Source: Antitrichia curtipendula (Eukaryota > Streptophyta > Bryopsida > Hypnales > Leucodontaceae). Taken from it: a stretch of 64,000 nt of DNA. The notes below the pieces were generated by a model that saw only the letters and a list, made by a program, of their open reading frames with translations, made no database searches and was not told where the DNA came from. Below are positions 1 to 10,861 of this stretch, one piece after another (the stretch's first letter is position 1; each line of letters opens with the position of its first letter). The DNA is taken from contig OX579638.1 in the NCBI GenBank assembly GCA_951230915.1, positions 9,256,696 through 9,320,695 on the forward strand, read 5' to 3'. Made by a program: the position numbers and the translations under genes.

Positions 1-1279
1 AGATTGGGCAACAAAATAAAATTTTAAAAATTTAATTTAATTTTTCTTGTAGATTATATTATTGTCTATATAGAAAACTTTGATTCATTTCATTTGGATA
101 AGTGATGTGAAAGTTGTGGACAATCTTTTTTGGAGGACAATCTAAGCATCTTCTTGAAAAAATAACTTGTAGGATTCATTTTTGAATGCAATTCTTACAA
201 TTTAAAAATAAAAGTTCCACATGGTTTAGTCTCAGGTTGGTCACTCCATGGGGATTTTGTATACCACATGCGGCGAAGTGATTTTTTGACACCCTATTTA
301 CTTTTTAATAAATTATAATTTCAACCTATAATTTTTAACTTTGTTTAATAATGACTATTGATTTCTATTGCCAAAAAATTTCAACTCAAATAACATTTGA
401 AATGACTTCTAGAATAGTTGAAAAATGAGCTAACATGGCACATGTTTCAATTGAAACATTTATAGAGAATAAATTTGGATGACCATTGCATCAATATTCA
501 AGAAAAATAAACTTTAATAGATTTAAATTTTTCTTTTATATAAATCATTTTTTAGACAATTTAAAAAAAGGTAAATAGAGGGTTCAAAATTATTTTCAAT
601 TCTACAGTGTAGCTTTTTTCTTCAAATTTTTTAACTAATTGTTATCAACAAACAAATATAAATAATTCAAAACATAAACTCTCCAAGTAGAAAAATCTAT
701 TGAGTTTTTTTTGTGTTCTTTAAATTAAATTTTAAGAACTAAATAGGGGGTCCAAAATCTTTGCCACACGTGGTTTGCATAAAGATATAGAGTGACCCAC
801 CCGAGGGTTTAGTTTGCTTACTAGAACAATCTCACCACTGGAATTAGTGCATTTTAATTCCATCTCAGAGATAATAATAATTTAGATTTTCCTTCTATCT
901 TGTACCCACTTCTAGTACTTAACAATTTCTTCAAGAGTGAAAATTATTTTTTTCCTTTAGATTCTCAACTCAACTTTCCACCATAAAGATTTAAACCTCA
1001 AAACTTTGTAGGACAAAAAATTGAAGTTAAGAAGGTTCAAAGTCAAATAATTTAATCCCGCAATGTGCATAAATACTTGTTTTCTTCACTTTAAACATAG
1101 ATATCTTGCAATTTGTGTGCTCAAAATTTCTGAAATTCATTCCACACATTCTCATACTAGTTAGGTGTAAGACCTAAGGTTAGATGTGCAAAAAAAAAAA
1201 TTGATTTTTTAAAACTCTTTACAAATAAAAATGGTAGTTTTGAGTGTTTTTTGGCGAAAAAAAGGCCTTTAGGGGTTAA
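1..1279. mobile_element. TTAA-ended (piggyBac-type) MITE, left end outside window
   Basis: The right terminus is CCTTTAGGGGTTAA, with TTAA at 1276-1279. The stretch 1100-1260 aligns by eye with 47210-47400 and, inverted, with the left parts of the copies at 41283, 48397 and 30924. Shared landmarks are a run near 'tttctgaaattc' followed by 'cacacattctcatactag'. The element has no coding capacity. It is interrupted by a hAT-like MITE (231-805), and the LINE at 1288-8174 is inserted into its right tip. Its left end lies before base 1, so its full length is unknown. Confidence 0.75.
231..805. mobile_element. hAT-like MITE with 8-bp target duplication
   Basis: The 575-bp insert is flanked by the direct repeat GGTTTAGT at 223-230 and 806-813. 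Its ends are inverted repeats: CTCAGGTTGGTCACTC at 231-246 and, reversed, CTCGGGTGGGTCACTC at 790-805 (14 of 16 identical). Similarity between the arms continues inward, including an ACCAC[A/G]TG-type block and a CCCTATTTA block. An 8-bp duplication with short inverted repeats starting C-T-C/T-x-G is typical of hAT elements. It carries no gene. A relative sits inside the piggyBac transposase at 36690-37480. Confidence 0.8.
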
Positions 1280-1287
1280 GAAACTTT
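1271..1287. repeat. LINE target-site duplication, 3' copy
   Basis: The 17-mer AGGGGTTAAGAAACTTT is found here and again, identical, at 8175-8191. This copy adjoins the poly(T) tract (poly(A) of the minus-strand LINE). Confidence 0.92.
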
Positions 1288-1418
1288 TTTTTTTTTGAAA
1301 ACCTGGAGTTTATTTCAAGAATTGACTGAGAACAAACGGCGGAAGCCGAGGGCAAAGCCCTGGAGACAGAAAAAACAACCACCCCACCCACCCCACAAGA
1401 GCCAAAAAAGAACCTAAA

Positions 1419-4400
1419 TTACTGGAAAGACCCACACTGGGGCTTTTCCAGGTTCCACGTGATGACTCTGTCAAAACGGGAACCAAAGAATGGGGTCCTA
1501 AGCCACGTATTATCAAACTTCCTAAGGTACCTATGTGCCTTGCTGGGATGTCTCTCACACTGCTGTGCCGTCCTAAGCCATGCCGTTCTACCGTGGTCAA
1601 GTGTGGCCTCCCAGATACAATGCTCCATACGTGTCTGCAGCCATGTCTCTTGGTTAAAGACCTTCGCGTTTCGACGTAGCCAATTCAACCAGACCACCGA
1701 CCCTCTCACCATGGACCAAATCGTGGCCCCTGAGCGGAGTCTCCGAGGAAGCGTTGACCCAAGTAGGCGCTGTTGCCAAGTGAGGTCGTCCCAGCACCCG
1801 TTAGCTGTGGGGATTGCTTGTGACAAGTAGAGGACCGTCAATGCAAACTCCCAAGCCTTCCTGCTGGGTTCGAATTCCACAAATAAGTGCAGAATTGATT
1901 CTTCTAGGCTCCTGTCGCAGCAGGTGCAAGATGCGTCAATCCTTGGGAAGATTTGGGCCCTCCAGCTATTAACAGCCACTGCTTTGTATATTACCGACCA
2001 CATGTACCCTGCTTCCTTCTGCGGCCTATGTTTGTGCCACACCTCCGTCCACTGTGGCTCATAACTCGGTGGGAGTACACCTCTCCATTTCTCTGGTATG
2101 GACTTTTTTAGCTGTGGTCTTGGCTTGATCATTTGACGCCCTTTCTTGGCGGTATATGCGTGTAGGACATTCCCATTTGACCACCTCCAACGCCCTGGAT
2201 CGAACTGGAGATTCTGAACCACTCCTGTAAACAAGTGAAACGCCCGGTTCTTCGGGCCTGATCTTCTAGGCACGCTGACAATCCGAACTCTCCGCAGGAG
2301 GCCACAATGGGGGTCATTGTTGGGGTGGTCCCCCAGTTTTCTCTGTCTCAGTAGCATAGAGGGCTCTCCCACTGTGTAGCTGGGATGCAACGCCGGTATG
2401 AGCAGGTCATCAATTTGTCATGAGAGTTGGGGCCTAAACTGCTTTGTTCGCTGGACAACTACCACTGGCATGTCATCCGACGGGTTGCTGAAGAGGCCTA
2501 GATATTCATTCGGCTGCGTGACATTCTTGCCGATGGTAAGCATGTGTCTCCACTCCAGGGGGATGGCCGCTACTATTCTTTGGTGTAGTTCACGTTCTTC
2601 AGGTCGGAGGTCAAAGGTTGCCTGAATCTCTTGCCAGCTTCGAAAGGATTCGATCCTCTGGTCCCACAAATCGTTGATCTGCTATAGCCCCTTTGCCATC
2701 AAAGCCGCCGTTCTTTCTCTTGAGGCTCCCCAGGAATTGCCAATAAAGTGGGTTGTCTACCAAAGGTGTGTTGTGAGGACCTCATCTCCGTTTGTAGGTT
2801 CCACACAGCTAATGTTGGGGCTCAGTTTCCGCCAGGCCGTGACAATCCTATTCCAGGCTCTGCTTCCCTTGTGTGCCGAAAACTTGTGGGCCAGTATCCA
2901 GCTACTCTCTGCCGGCCATTTACCCTTCCCTATTGGGCGGACTTGGAGTATTCAGAATCTGAGGACTATTTGAAGGCTCGATATCCCAGGTGCCATGGCC
3001 TTGAGTACCCATTTGGAGGTTAGGGCGTGTAGCGCGTCCTCTGGGTCCACCAGGCTGAGCCCACCGTGCTTCTTTTGGATGCAGCAGTTTTCCCATGCTA
3101 CTCTGGCACGGCAGGTCTGATCTCCTCCAGACCACTTGAAATTGCATAGAGCAGCCTTGATCTTCCTGATTATCTGTAGGGATCCACCCCAAATGACAAT
3201 AAAATACCAGAGAGTTGATAGTAGTATGGAGTTAACGATCACTACCCTCCCTGCCAAGGAAAGTCTCGCAGTTACCCAGAAGTCCAGCTTAAGTTGAACT
3301 TTGGCCAACATAAATGCATCGACGTCTTCCGTTTCTAACTCCAGGCTAAAAGGGGTGCCAAGGAGTTTTGACAACTGCTTTGGGTCCGCCCATTGGCACT
3401 CAAAGTTGTGAATCCAGTCTGGCGGGGGGCGCGTAGAGAACCAATACGCCACACTTTTGGTCCAATTAAGTAAGAGGCTGGTGGCAAGGTAGAATAGCTC
3501 CAGCAATTCCGTGAGTTTTTTCATGTTCTCCTCTGTTCCCTTCAACATATAATTGACATCATCTGCGTATTGAATAATTAACTGGTGTCCTAGGTCAAAG
3601 GGCAAGGCAATCCCTTGTAGGCTGCCATGGCTTTGTGCCCTCTTGGTCGCGATGTTGAGCGCTTCGCCCACGAAGAGGAAGAGGTAAGGAGCCAGTGGGC
3701 ATCCTTGCCTGATTCCTCGTGATACCGCAAATCTCTTTGTTTCGCTCCCGTTAATGCTCACTGATGCTTCTGCTCCTTTAAATAATAGTTGACAAATGCA
3801 GATAAAGCTGAGCGGTACTTCCAGGGCCTCCATTACTCCCCATAAGAATGGGAGGCTAACCGTGTCGTATGCTTTCATAAAGTCTAATTTGAGGAGTATG
3901 AGGTCCTAGTTCGACTCCTTTGTCCAAGTAATTGTCTCATGTGTGACCAAAACATTATCCAGGATGTATCTCATTGGTAAGAACGCCGTCTGGTCCTCGC
4001 TTATCACGTCTGCGAGGAGCGGCTGTAGCCTACGTTGCAGAGCTTTAGCCACTATTTTGTACGCCACGTTCAATAGTGTGATTGGCCTCCAATTGGCCAA
4101 CAGATCCTTCTCATTTCCTTTATGTATTAGCGCGATGAGGCCACGCGTGAGTTGGGCGGGAAAACTGCCGTTGGTTATTGGTGCTTGTATTATATTGTGG
4201 AAGTCCGCTCCGATGAAGCTCCAATATTTCGTGAAAAATTCAACGACTATACCGTCGCACCCATGACTCTTTCCTTTTGCCATCTCCTTTGCGGCCTCTT
4301 CTAGCTCCTTTTCCGACAGCATTAGGTCCATGCATTCTTGGGCGGCTTGGGAGAACCTCTTCGGTACAAGGCCTAGCAGGGCCAGCCTCGCCTCTGCATG

Positions 4401-5711
4401 TTTAGACCTGGTTTCCGTCTCCTGGTACAGTCTGTTGTAGAAGGAGCGGCAGATTTCCTTAAGTCCGTCTTGTGATCGTTCCAATTCCCCGTTCTCGTTG
4501 CGCAGGCTGGTTATCGATGTGGCTGTGGACTGCTCCCTAACCGCTTTGAAAAACTCGGCCGACACTCTGTCGCCCGCATGCTTCCACCTCACTCTTGATC
4601 TTACTCTTTTCCCTTCTACTTTCTTGCTCTCAACTTTTTGCATGGCCTGTTTAGCGGCGAGAAAGTCCTTCTGTACCTCAGGGCAATCCATATTGGCGTC
4701 AAGTTTTGTGGCCGCTTACTCTAACTTCTCCCTTGACGCTTGCTCTTCGGCTCTGAGGCCTGTTGCTTTTTCCTTGCAGATTGTTCTGTATATGCTAACT
4801 GCCATTTTAAGTTTCTTGAAGAAGGGGGTTCTAGGGGGGAACGCTTTCCACTTGTGGCAAATTTTGTCATGTGCTTCCTCTAACCATTGGGTTGACATCT
4901 GCCACCTGCTCCGGCGGGTTGCCCCCTCTTCCATTTGTATATTGATTTCGATCGGACTGTGGTCCGACCATGCACAATCGCCCCGGATTGCATAGTTTAA
5001 GATTTTACACACTGATTCCCCAGCATTACTTGTGTTGAGATAACATCTGTCTAATCTCGCTAGGACCCGCTTCCCGTCCCACCTGAAATTATCCCAGCTA
5101 AAGTTGAGACTGCCCGGGGTTCGAGGGTGATCCTCCACTCTCAGATGTCTCTTCAGTGCGTTGAATGTCAGTCGCTCACTTGCATGAATGAGGCGGTTAC
5201 AAGGGTTAGTCTTATCATGTCTTGTTTCAACCATATTGAAATCTCCAATTAGTGTCCATCTGCACGTTGCTGGCAAGGTGTCCATGAGTTCCTGCCAAAG
5301 GTTGATTCGTGCCCAGGAGTCATTCGGTGCGTATATGTTAACTACCCCAAGGTCTCCACCAAGAACGCCTTCGAGAATGAGCCAGTGCGCTCTATTGTGG
5401 TTCGTGCTCTCCGATCTACTAACAGCCGCCCTCCAACAAGGGGCGATCAACGTAGCCACTCCCCCCTTGCCTGCCCCTTGGTCAGCTGCTGTGTGGCCGT
5501 ATCCTGGGGTAGCTTCCAGGACCCATGACGCAGTCCTGGGCTATAATCTACGTCCTAGGTTTTCCGCCGCTGAGTGTCTCAGCTTATGCTCTTGTAAGCA
5601 TAATATGTCTACCGCCGGTATACCATCAATGTAGTTTTTCAACATTGGAATTGAGGCGGGGTCATTTAGGCCCTGCACATTCAAGGATATGATTTTTACA
5701 TTCATCATCAT
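1419..5711 (-). pseudogene. LINE ORF2: endonuclease, reverse transcriptase, zf-RVT
   Basis: One unbroken frame of 1431 codons begins at three consecutive ATGs (5711, 5708, 5705). The EEP endonuclease comes first: SLNVQGLND and LCLQEHKL near 5690-5590, then GDFNMVE and SDHSPI. Reverse transcriptase follows, with NWRPITLLN near 4090, MKAYD at 3878 and the catalytic YADD at 3569-3558. A cysteine-rich zf-RVT region (CTCCDRS) lies near 1920. The frame is interrupted by six stops and no frameshift: TAG 5541-5543, TAA 4716-4718, TAG 3906-3908, TGA 2952-2954, TAG 2670-2672 and TGA 2418-2420. The protein would nick DNA and prime reverse transcription of the LINE RNA. It is dead as written. Confidence 0.9.
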
Positions 5712-5869
5712 ACCAATGGTGTTGGGGATGGATTTTTACTAGCGTCCCCTCCGCTAAACTTTGACATGATTCTGAAGCCCCACCCGTCTCTAATAGTCTC
5801 CGCAGGCTGCCGCTCTGTTTGCTCTGGTGTCGTTTTGACTGAGCTTGGACCTTTGGTTCTTGCTGTGGT

Positions 5870-7960
5870 TCAAATGTTACGAACGGAGGCGGCATTGAGC
5901 TCAGTCACTCCTACCTCAGTGGCCTGCGGGTTCATGTCTGTTGTCGTCATTTGTATGTGTCTATAGGCACGGGCGTTGTTTTCGTCTTTCCATGAGGACC
6001 GTGTCCTAGAGGCGAACTCCGGTGTCCCGGATGTTAGATTTGCGCTCAGCTCAACCTTTGTCTCCACTTGGGACCCCTTGGCTTTTGGTAGAGTGTTTGG
6101 GCTGGAGGGAACTTCGTTTGCTGTTGGCGATTGGGGTTTCGGCTGTGCATCCATAAATTCCTCCGATTCTTGGAACGCCACCAGATTTGTTATGGCTTGC
6201 TCTTCGTCCTCTGTGTCCGGGTCCGAGTCGTCTCCTGGTTGGAAGAATATGCGGTTGCTTGGGGATGGTATTAAATCCAGCAGTTTTAAAGTCCTTTCCG
6301 CGGGTTCGATCTGGATTCCCTTCGCTCTTCCCTCTCCAGTTCATGGTGAGGCTTCCTTTTGACTCAATTGGAGTGGGAATCTACTTTTCTGACCTTCCGA
6401 TCCCGGGCTTGCTGAGGCCTGCAATTCTTGTGCTGAACTGTTTGTCTAAGTGGCCAGGGGTGCCTCCATAGGTCTTGTTGTAATTTCGCAGGCCCTGCTA
6501 CCTCTCACCCAATCTTCTCCCCTTTGCTCGGCCTGAATGATTGCCTCGAGCATTACGTAGTCGTTAACGTGTAAGGAAAATTGGTGGGGTTGTAAGGGTG
6601 GCGGCAGCGGGAGGGGTGGTGGATTGGGTATATCCACTGACTAGTCTTCTGTGGGGTGCGGCATAGCCGTCTCAAGGGGGTCCGGTTGAGCCACTGGGGT
6701 CATCAGTGTGTCTTGTGTCTCCAGCACCTCCGCATTCTTCCCCTCATCCTCTGTATACTAGAAGTCCATTGGTTGGGGAAGCTCCTCACGCCGAGTATTG
6801 GTTACCATTGGCTTGTCTGTTCCTCGAGGCGTTCGCTGTGGGGCCTCTCTGTCTTTGCTCTGTCTAACGTCTCAGCATTGGTTGACTCTAGTTCCCCTTC
6901 TTCGCTCCCGGGAGTATTTCGCCCTTGGTTTCGGTTCCCTCCTCCGTCGGTGCTCAACCAATGTGAAGCCTGTGTCTTGCTCTGAGTCTGTTTTGGTACT
7001 GGTCCGATTGCTTCCACCTTCAGTCTTGGGCGTGTCCCCTCGGGGAAGTGGAGGCGACTGTTCCGCTCTTTGCTTCTCCTTGGCTTGACTTGAGCGAGGG
7101 CAGTCGGCTTGCCGATGTAAATAAGCGAAACATGTCTAGCATCTAATTTCTTCTTCTTCGTAGTTAACTAGTACTTCGACTGTTGCTCCCGAAATGCATG
7201 GAAGCATTAGCCAGGAGATTCGAGCTTTGTCTGATTGCACCGCCACTTTGAATCTGGGGTCGCCTTGTGGTCCACCTGTCTGGTCCTCTGCTACTACCTT
7301 GCCTATACACTCGGCCACCACTCTCGCATATCCCATCAGTTCTAGCGGAAGGAAGCTAAGCGATATCCACAGATGGTTGAACAGTATTGGCGGATTCCTC
7401 GGGTCAAACCCTGGTATCCAGCTTTGAAAACTCAACTGATCTACTCCAACCCTAATCGGTGGTCTACTCAGAATTTTCTGGGCATTAGCATACGTATCTA
7501 GTTTGACATAAGCAAACCCACATCCTGCTTCCTTGATCAAAAGAATAGATTCGACATTTACCACCTTCCGAAGATGCTGGGTCTAGGCGGCGGGGTTGGG
7601 CCTTGACGCCTCTTCTCCTGACCAATTCGCGATGATCACGTGGTGCTTGAGGTACTCCGCCTGCTGGCGCACAACTGGTTCGTTGAATGCTGTGGGCGGT
7701 ATAACTTGTCGTTGGCGTAGAAGTACTCCTGAGTGATTCCTGAAGGTGCCCAGGCCCCAGGGGGGAAGTCTCCTCGCTCATCACTCCCATTTGGTTTGCA
7801 TGTGTAGGCCTGGCTGCTGCAGGCTCCCAACGCTTCGGATGCTCGTCCTCCCCGTGTGTATTGCCACGCTCTATCCACCTCCTAGCCGTGTTGCTTCTTC
7901 CATTGTCCTTGTTGGCTGGGTAGCGCTGCAAGGCCGCTCTGTAGTCTCGTGTGTGCATTT
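5870..7960 (-). pseudogene. LINE ORF1 (DUF4283 / CCHC RNA-binding protein)
   Basis: The best part is 7564-7136, which reads as the DUF4283-type domain of plant LINE ORF1 proteins (GCGFAYVKLDTYANAQKIL, FNHLWISLSFLPLELMG). It runs in frame through one TAG at 7136-7138 into a zinc knuckle of form C-x2-C-x4-H-x4-C near 7130-7095, the stop falling between the first two cysteines. Another in-frame TAG precedes the domain near 7585. Upstream to about 7960 and downstream to about 5870 the minus strand holds proline- and charge-rich open pieces in this LINE's ORF1 position. Their exact joining was not resolved. The protein would coat LINE RNA. Confidence 0.7.
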
Positions 7961-8174
7961 TAGGGTTAGGGTACTCTCACAGCTTCCTCTAGCTAGATGG
8001 ACGGTTCTCTGGGAACCATCAATCAATTGCAAGCTAACTTGAACGCAACTACTGAAAGTGATCCATGAAGTGCCCCGCTACATCAGTGATTCATGTTACG
8101 ATTGAAGTAAGAGACGATTGCTGCGACAGCTCTCCTCTCCTCGCCTCTCACCGTGCGCCCTTCAGCCCCGTTGC

Positions 8175-8191
8175 AGGGGTTAAGAAACTTT
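8175..8191. repeat. LINE target-site duplication, 5' copy
   Basis: AGGGGTTAAGAAACTTT, identical to 1271-1287. It contains the TTAA end (8180-8183) of the MITE into which the LINE inserted. The next 280 bases to 8473 are spacer with nothing recognisable. Confidence 0.92.
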
Positions 8192-8473
8192 CAATGCAAC
8201 ATAGATTTTGCTCAGTATAACATTGTGCACTAAAGTCACTCAAATTCTGGAGCCCTGAACTTTCACTCTCCCAAGATAATTGTCCCTCAAGAGGTTGAGT
8301 CGCTCGTTCTCGAGCTCCATCATAGGTTACATTGAAGAATCTTTGGGATGCTTCATGGACATTTTATGATTCTGTCCTAGCTATTGTAGCTTTGCATTGT
8401 TGGAGCTCATTCAAATGAATAATGCTCAACCAAATAGGCGTGTGCCAAAGAAAAAAAATAATGATTTTACCCC

Positions 8474-9054
8474 TTAACCCCTAAAGGACCGAGGCACATT
8501 TGGGCAGAAATGATCAAAAAATGTCACTTTTTAGGACAGCAAGAAAAAAATGAAAAAAAAAGCTTTTTTTCAAAATTCAACCGTAGAAAGTTGTACTAGA
8601 TTTCTCTAGGAATGTGTGGAATTTTTTTCAGAAACTTTGACCGTACGGATTGAAAGATTATAACGTTTGAAGTTAAGAGAATTTTTTCCCCAACTTTGCC
8701 CAACAAGGCCAGCAAACTTTAACTCCTTCTATAATGAGATTTTTACACTACACTTTTACTTTTTTTTTACATTTGCATCTTGTATCATGTAAGTTACATA
8801 CCTCCCAAATTTCAAAAGTTAATGAGCTTTTTTGCAAAAAGATTCTCAAATTGTCCGAGCTGCCCAAAAAGTTTAGGGCAGCATAACTTTTGATTTGGGC
8901 ACCCGATCGAAAAAAATTTAGATTTTCAACAACGAGGTACATGTTTACATATTGAGTCTAAATTTCATGAACATCTGACCCAAAATGACTTTGTAGGAAC
9001 CTACCCAAGATTTCTTGCGTACGCTCAATGGACACTTAATCCTTTAGGGATTAA
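8474..9054. mobile_element. TTAA-ended MITE, 581 bp
   Basis: It starts TTAACCCCTAAAGGACC at 8474 and ends with CCTTTAGGGATTAA at 9041-9054, giving inverted ends after a TTAA. An internal block near 8580-8660 ('aaccgtag', a 'gtactaga' variant and a block reading gaccgta-gattg-aagat) is shared with the copies at 23778, 30924, 41283 and 48397. Open frames across it are short and not conserved. Confidence 0.8.
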
Positions 9055-9290
9055 GGATCAAACGTTTGTTCAATGGACACTTGAGTAGGGTCATAAGAAG
9101 TCAATTTTTAGCAGATGTTCTCTAACACAAGATGGGAACATTCACCTCCTTCATGAAAATTTTAAATAATTCCGATGAGATGCCTAGATCAGAAGTTATG
9201 TTGCCCAAAACATTTGGGGTAGTTCAAGCAATTTGGACATCTTTTAAGCATTTTTTGCTAAACCTCTCATGGAATTTTTAAATTTAGAAA

Positions 9291-9341
9291 ACACGCACAC
9301 ACACACACACACACACAATATATATATATATATATATATAC
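9291..9341. repeat. Compound CA/TA microsatellite
   Basis: A run of about 13 CA units passes directly into about 12 TA units, followed by an AAAAT-rich tail to about 9370. Confidence 0.95.
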
Positions 9342-10106
9342 CATAAAATAATAAAATAAAATAAAATTTTACTTTTCAAATGACATTTTAAGAGGAATCA
9401 AACTTTGTTAGCTATGTTTAGGCTTTTTTTCTAAGTTGACAAGCCCTATTGTCTTCCAAGCTAACAAACCCTGTCAATTGTCTTCCAATTGTCTTCCAAT
9501 TGTCTTCTAGTGACCAATCTATGAAGTCAAAGTTCTTAAAAAAATTTCCACATATTCCAAATGTTCATCTCTAACTTTTATTGTCTAGATTTCAAATAAA
9601 AATAATCATTCATTGCGCAAGAAATTGTGGAAAAATGACTAGTCTATTGTTAGTTTATTTAATTTCCTTCCATTGCAAGGAGGTTCAAAATAAGTTAGAC
9701 TCCATATTTTCTTTTGAAAATTTTCATAAGTGTATCTAACATTATTTAGAATTCATTGGTGGATAGACGCAAATTTATCAAGGACAAAATTTTTGCTCCA
9801 AGAGAGCCCAAAGTTTCTTGACCCTATTATATAGGAATGAATTTTTTTTGCTTCAAATGTTACAATCTTTCAATCCACACAATAAAATGGGATGAAAATT
9901 TTGCAACGCATTTTTATAGCAATCTACTCCACGTTTGTATGGTTGAATTTTATTAATTAAGGTTTTCATTTTCAATTTTGGACAATGCACTAAAAATGGT
10001 ATTTTTTGACAATTTTCTATATAAACACCCCGGTACATTAAAGGTTAACTTTAAGCTACACTTGAGTTACCATCTAGACACAAACATACTCCATAAATAT
10101 AAAAAT
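9342..10106. other. AT-rich spacer, no gene seen
   Basis: Low-complexity AT-rich sequence. A short tandem 'ttgtcttccaa' occurs three times near 9470-9505. A 61-codon minus frame at 9853-10038 has no recognisable protein character. Nothing else was identified. Confidence 0.6.
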
Positions 10107-10610
10107 AAAAGTGTCTTCAATAGATTACGGAATTTGCAATGCCAAATAGAATTCTAACTTTAACTATTTGAAAATAGAAGTTGAAATTTCTATGATTGGA
10201 AGTACACTCAAAAGTACTTTGAATAGACGTGTCCAAAAAGAAAATTCAAATTTAGACAATGGATAAAAAAAATAAACTACTTCAAAAAGGCTCTAAAATA
10301 AATAAATTATAGTATCCTTAACAAATTATGATTACTAGTGCACATTTCACTCTAAATTGGGTGCAAATTAGAGTGAAATGTGCATTAATACTATGATTTG
10401 CTAAGATCACTACAATTTTTGTCTTGTAGTGCATTTATGAAGTGGTTTATTTTCTTTGTTCAATGTCTAAATTTGAGTTTTCTTGTACCTATTCAAAGGT
10501 CTTTTGAATGAGCTTCTAATGATAGAAATTTCAAATTCTAATTACAAAGCAAAGAAGAATTAATATTTTATTTGGCGAGTGGTAATACAAGACTGTTAAA
10601 GGTGCTCTAA
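10107..10610. repeat. Long palindromic MITE, about 500 bp
   Basis: The left half (10107-10355) and right half (10368-10610) are inverted copies of each other over about 240 bp, imperfect outside and perfect for the innermost 17 bp (TGCACATTTCACTCTAA at 10339-10355 and its complement at 10368-10384). A 12-bp loop separates them. Blocks such as 'gaaatttctat-att-gaag' and 'tcaaatttagaca' appear in both arms in opposite orientation. A transcript would fold into a long hairpin. There is no coding sequence. Confidence 0.8.
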
Positions 10611-10784
10611 TATAATTAAATTTAAATCTTCCATCTTTTGTCCCAATAGTCCTAATAGTGAATAGTGTAGCTCAAGTTGTCACGAATCCTACGAATCTAT
10701 TCTTTCTTATTCTAGCTATCCGTCAAGTGAGCTAGCAAAAATTTGAAGTATGCTGACTAAAGCATGCATTCTCATTAATAACCT

Positions 10785-10861
10785 TCAATCCAATTGCATC
10801 CCTATCTACATTTTAAAGGCTAAACACTCGAGAAGTGTAGATAGGGACACAATTGGATTGA
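10785..10861. repeat. Hairpin with 26-bp arms
   Basis: The left arm 10785-10810 (beginning TCAATCCAATTG and ending CCTATCTACA) pairs with 10836-10861 with two mismatches around a 25-nt loop. An 84-codon frame across it is an artefact of the repeat. Confidence 0.75.

Larger units (their letters stand above)
1288..8174 (-). mobile_element. Full-length L1-type LINE retrotransposon (inactive)
   Basis: About 6.9 kb, read on the minus strand from a 5' end near 8174 to a 3' poly(A), seen as a T run ending at 1296. It is bounded by a perfect 17-bp target duplication. The order is ORF1 (DUF4283-type RNA-binding region and a CCHC knuckle), then ORF2 (endonuclease, reverse transcriptase, zf-RVT). This layout is that of plant L1 elements. 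The complete 5' end together with intact duplications suggests a rather young insertion. Coding is lost only through stop codons, so it cannot now make its proteins. The target was the right terminus of a TTAA MITE. Confidence 0.9.

Noticed and set aside
1867..1880. GGTTCGAATTCC, a tRNA T-arm-like motif
   Set aside because: It lies inside LINE ORF2 coding sequence and no tRNA fold surrounds it.
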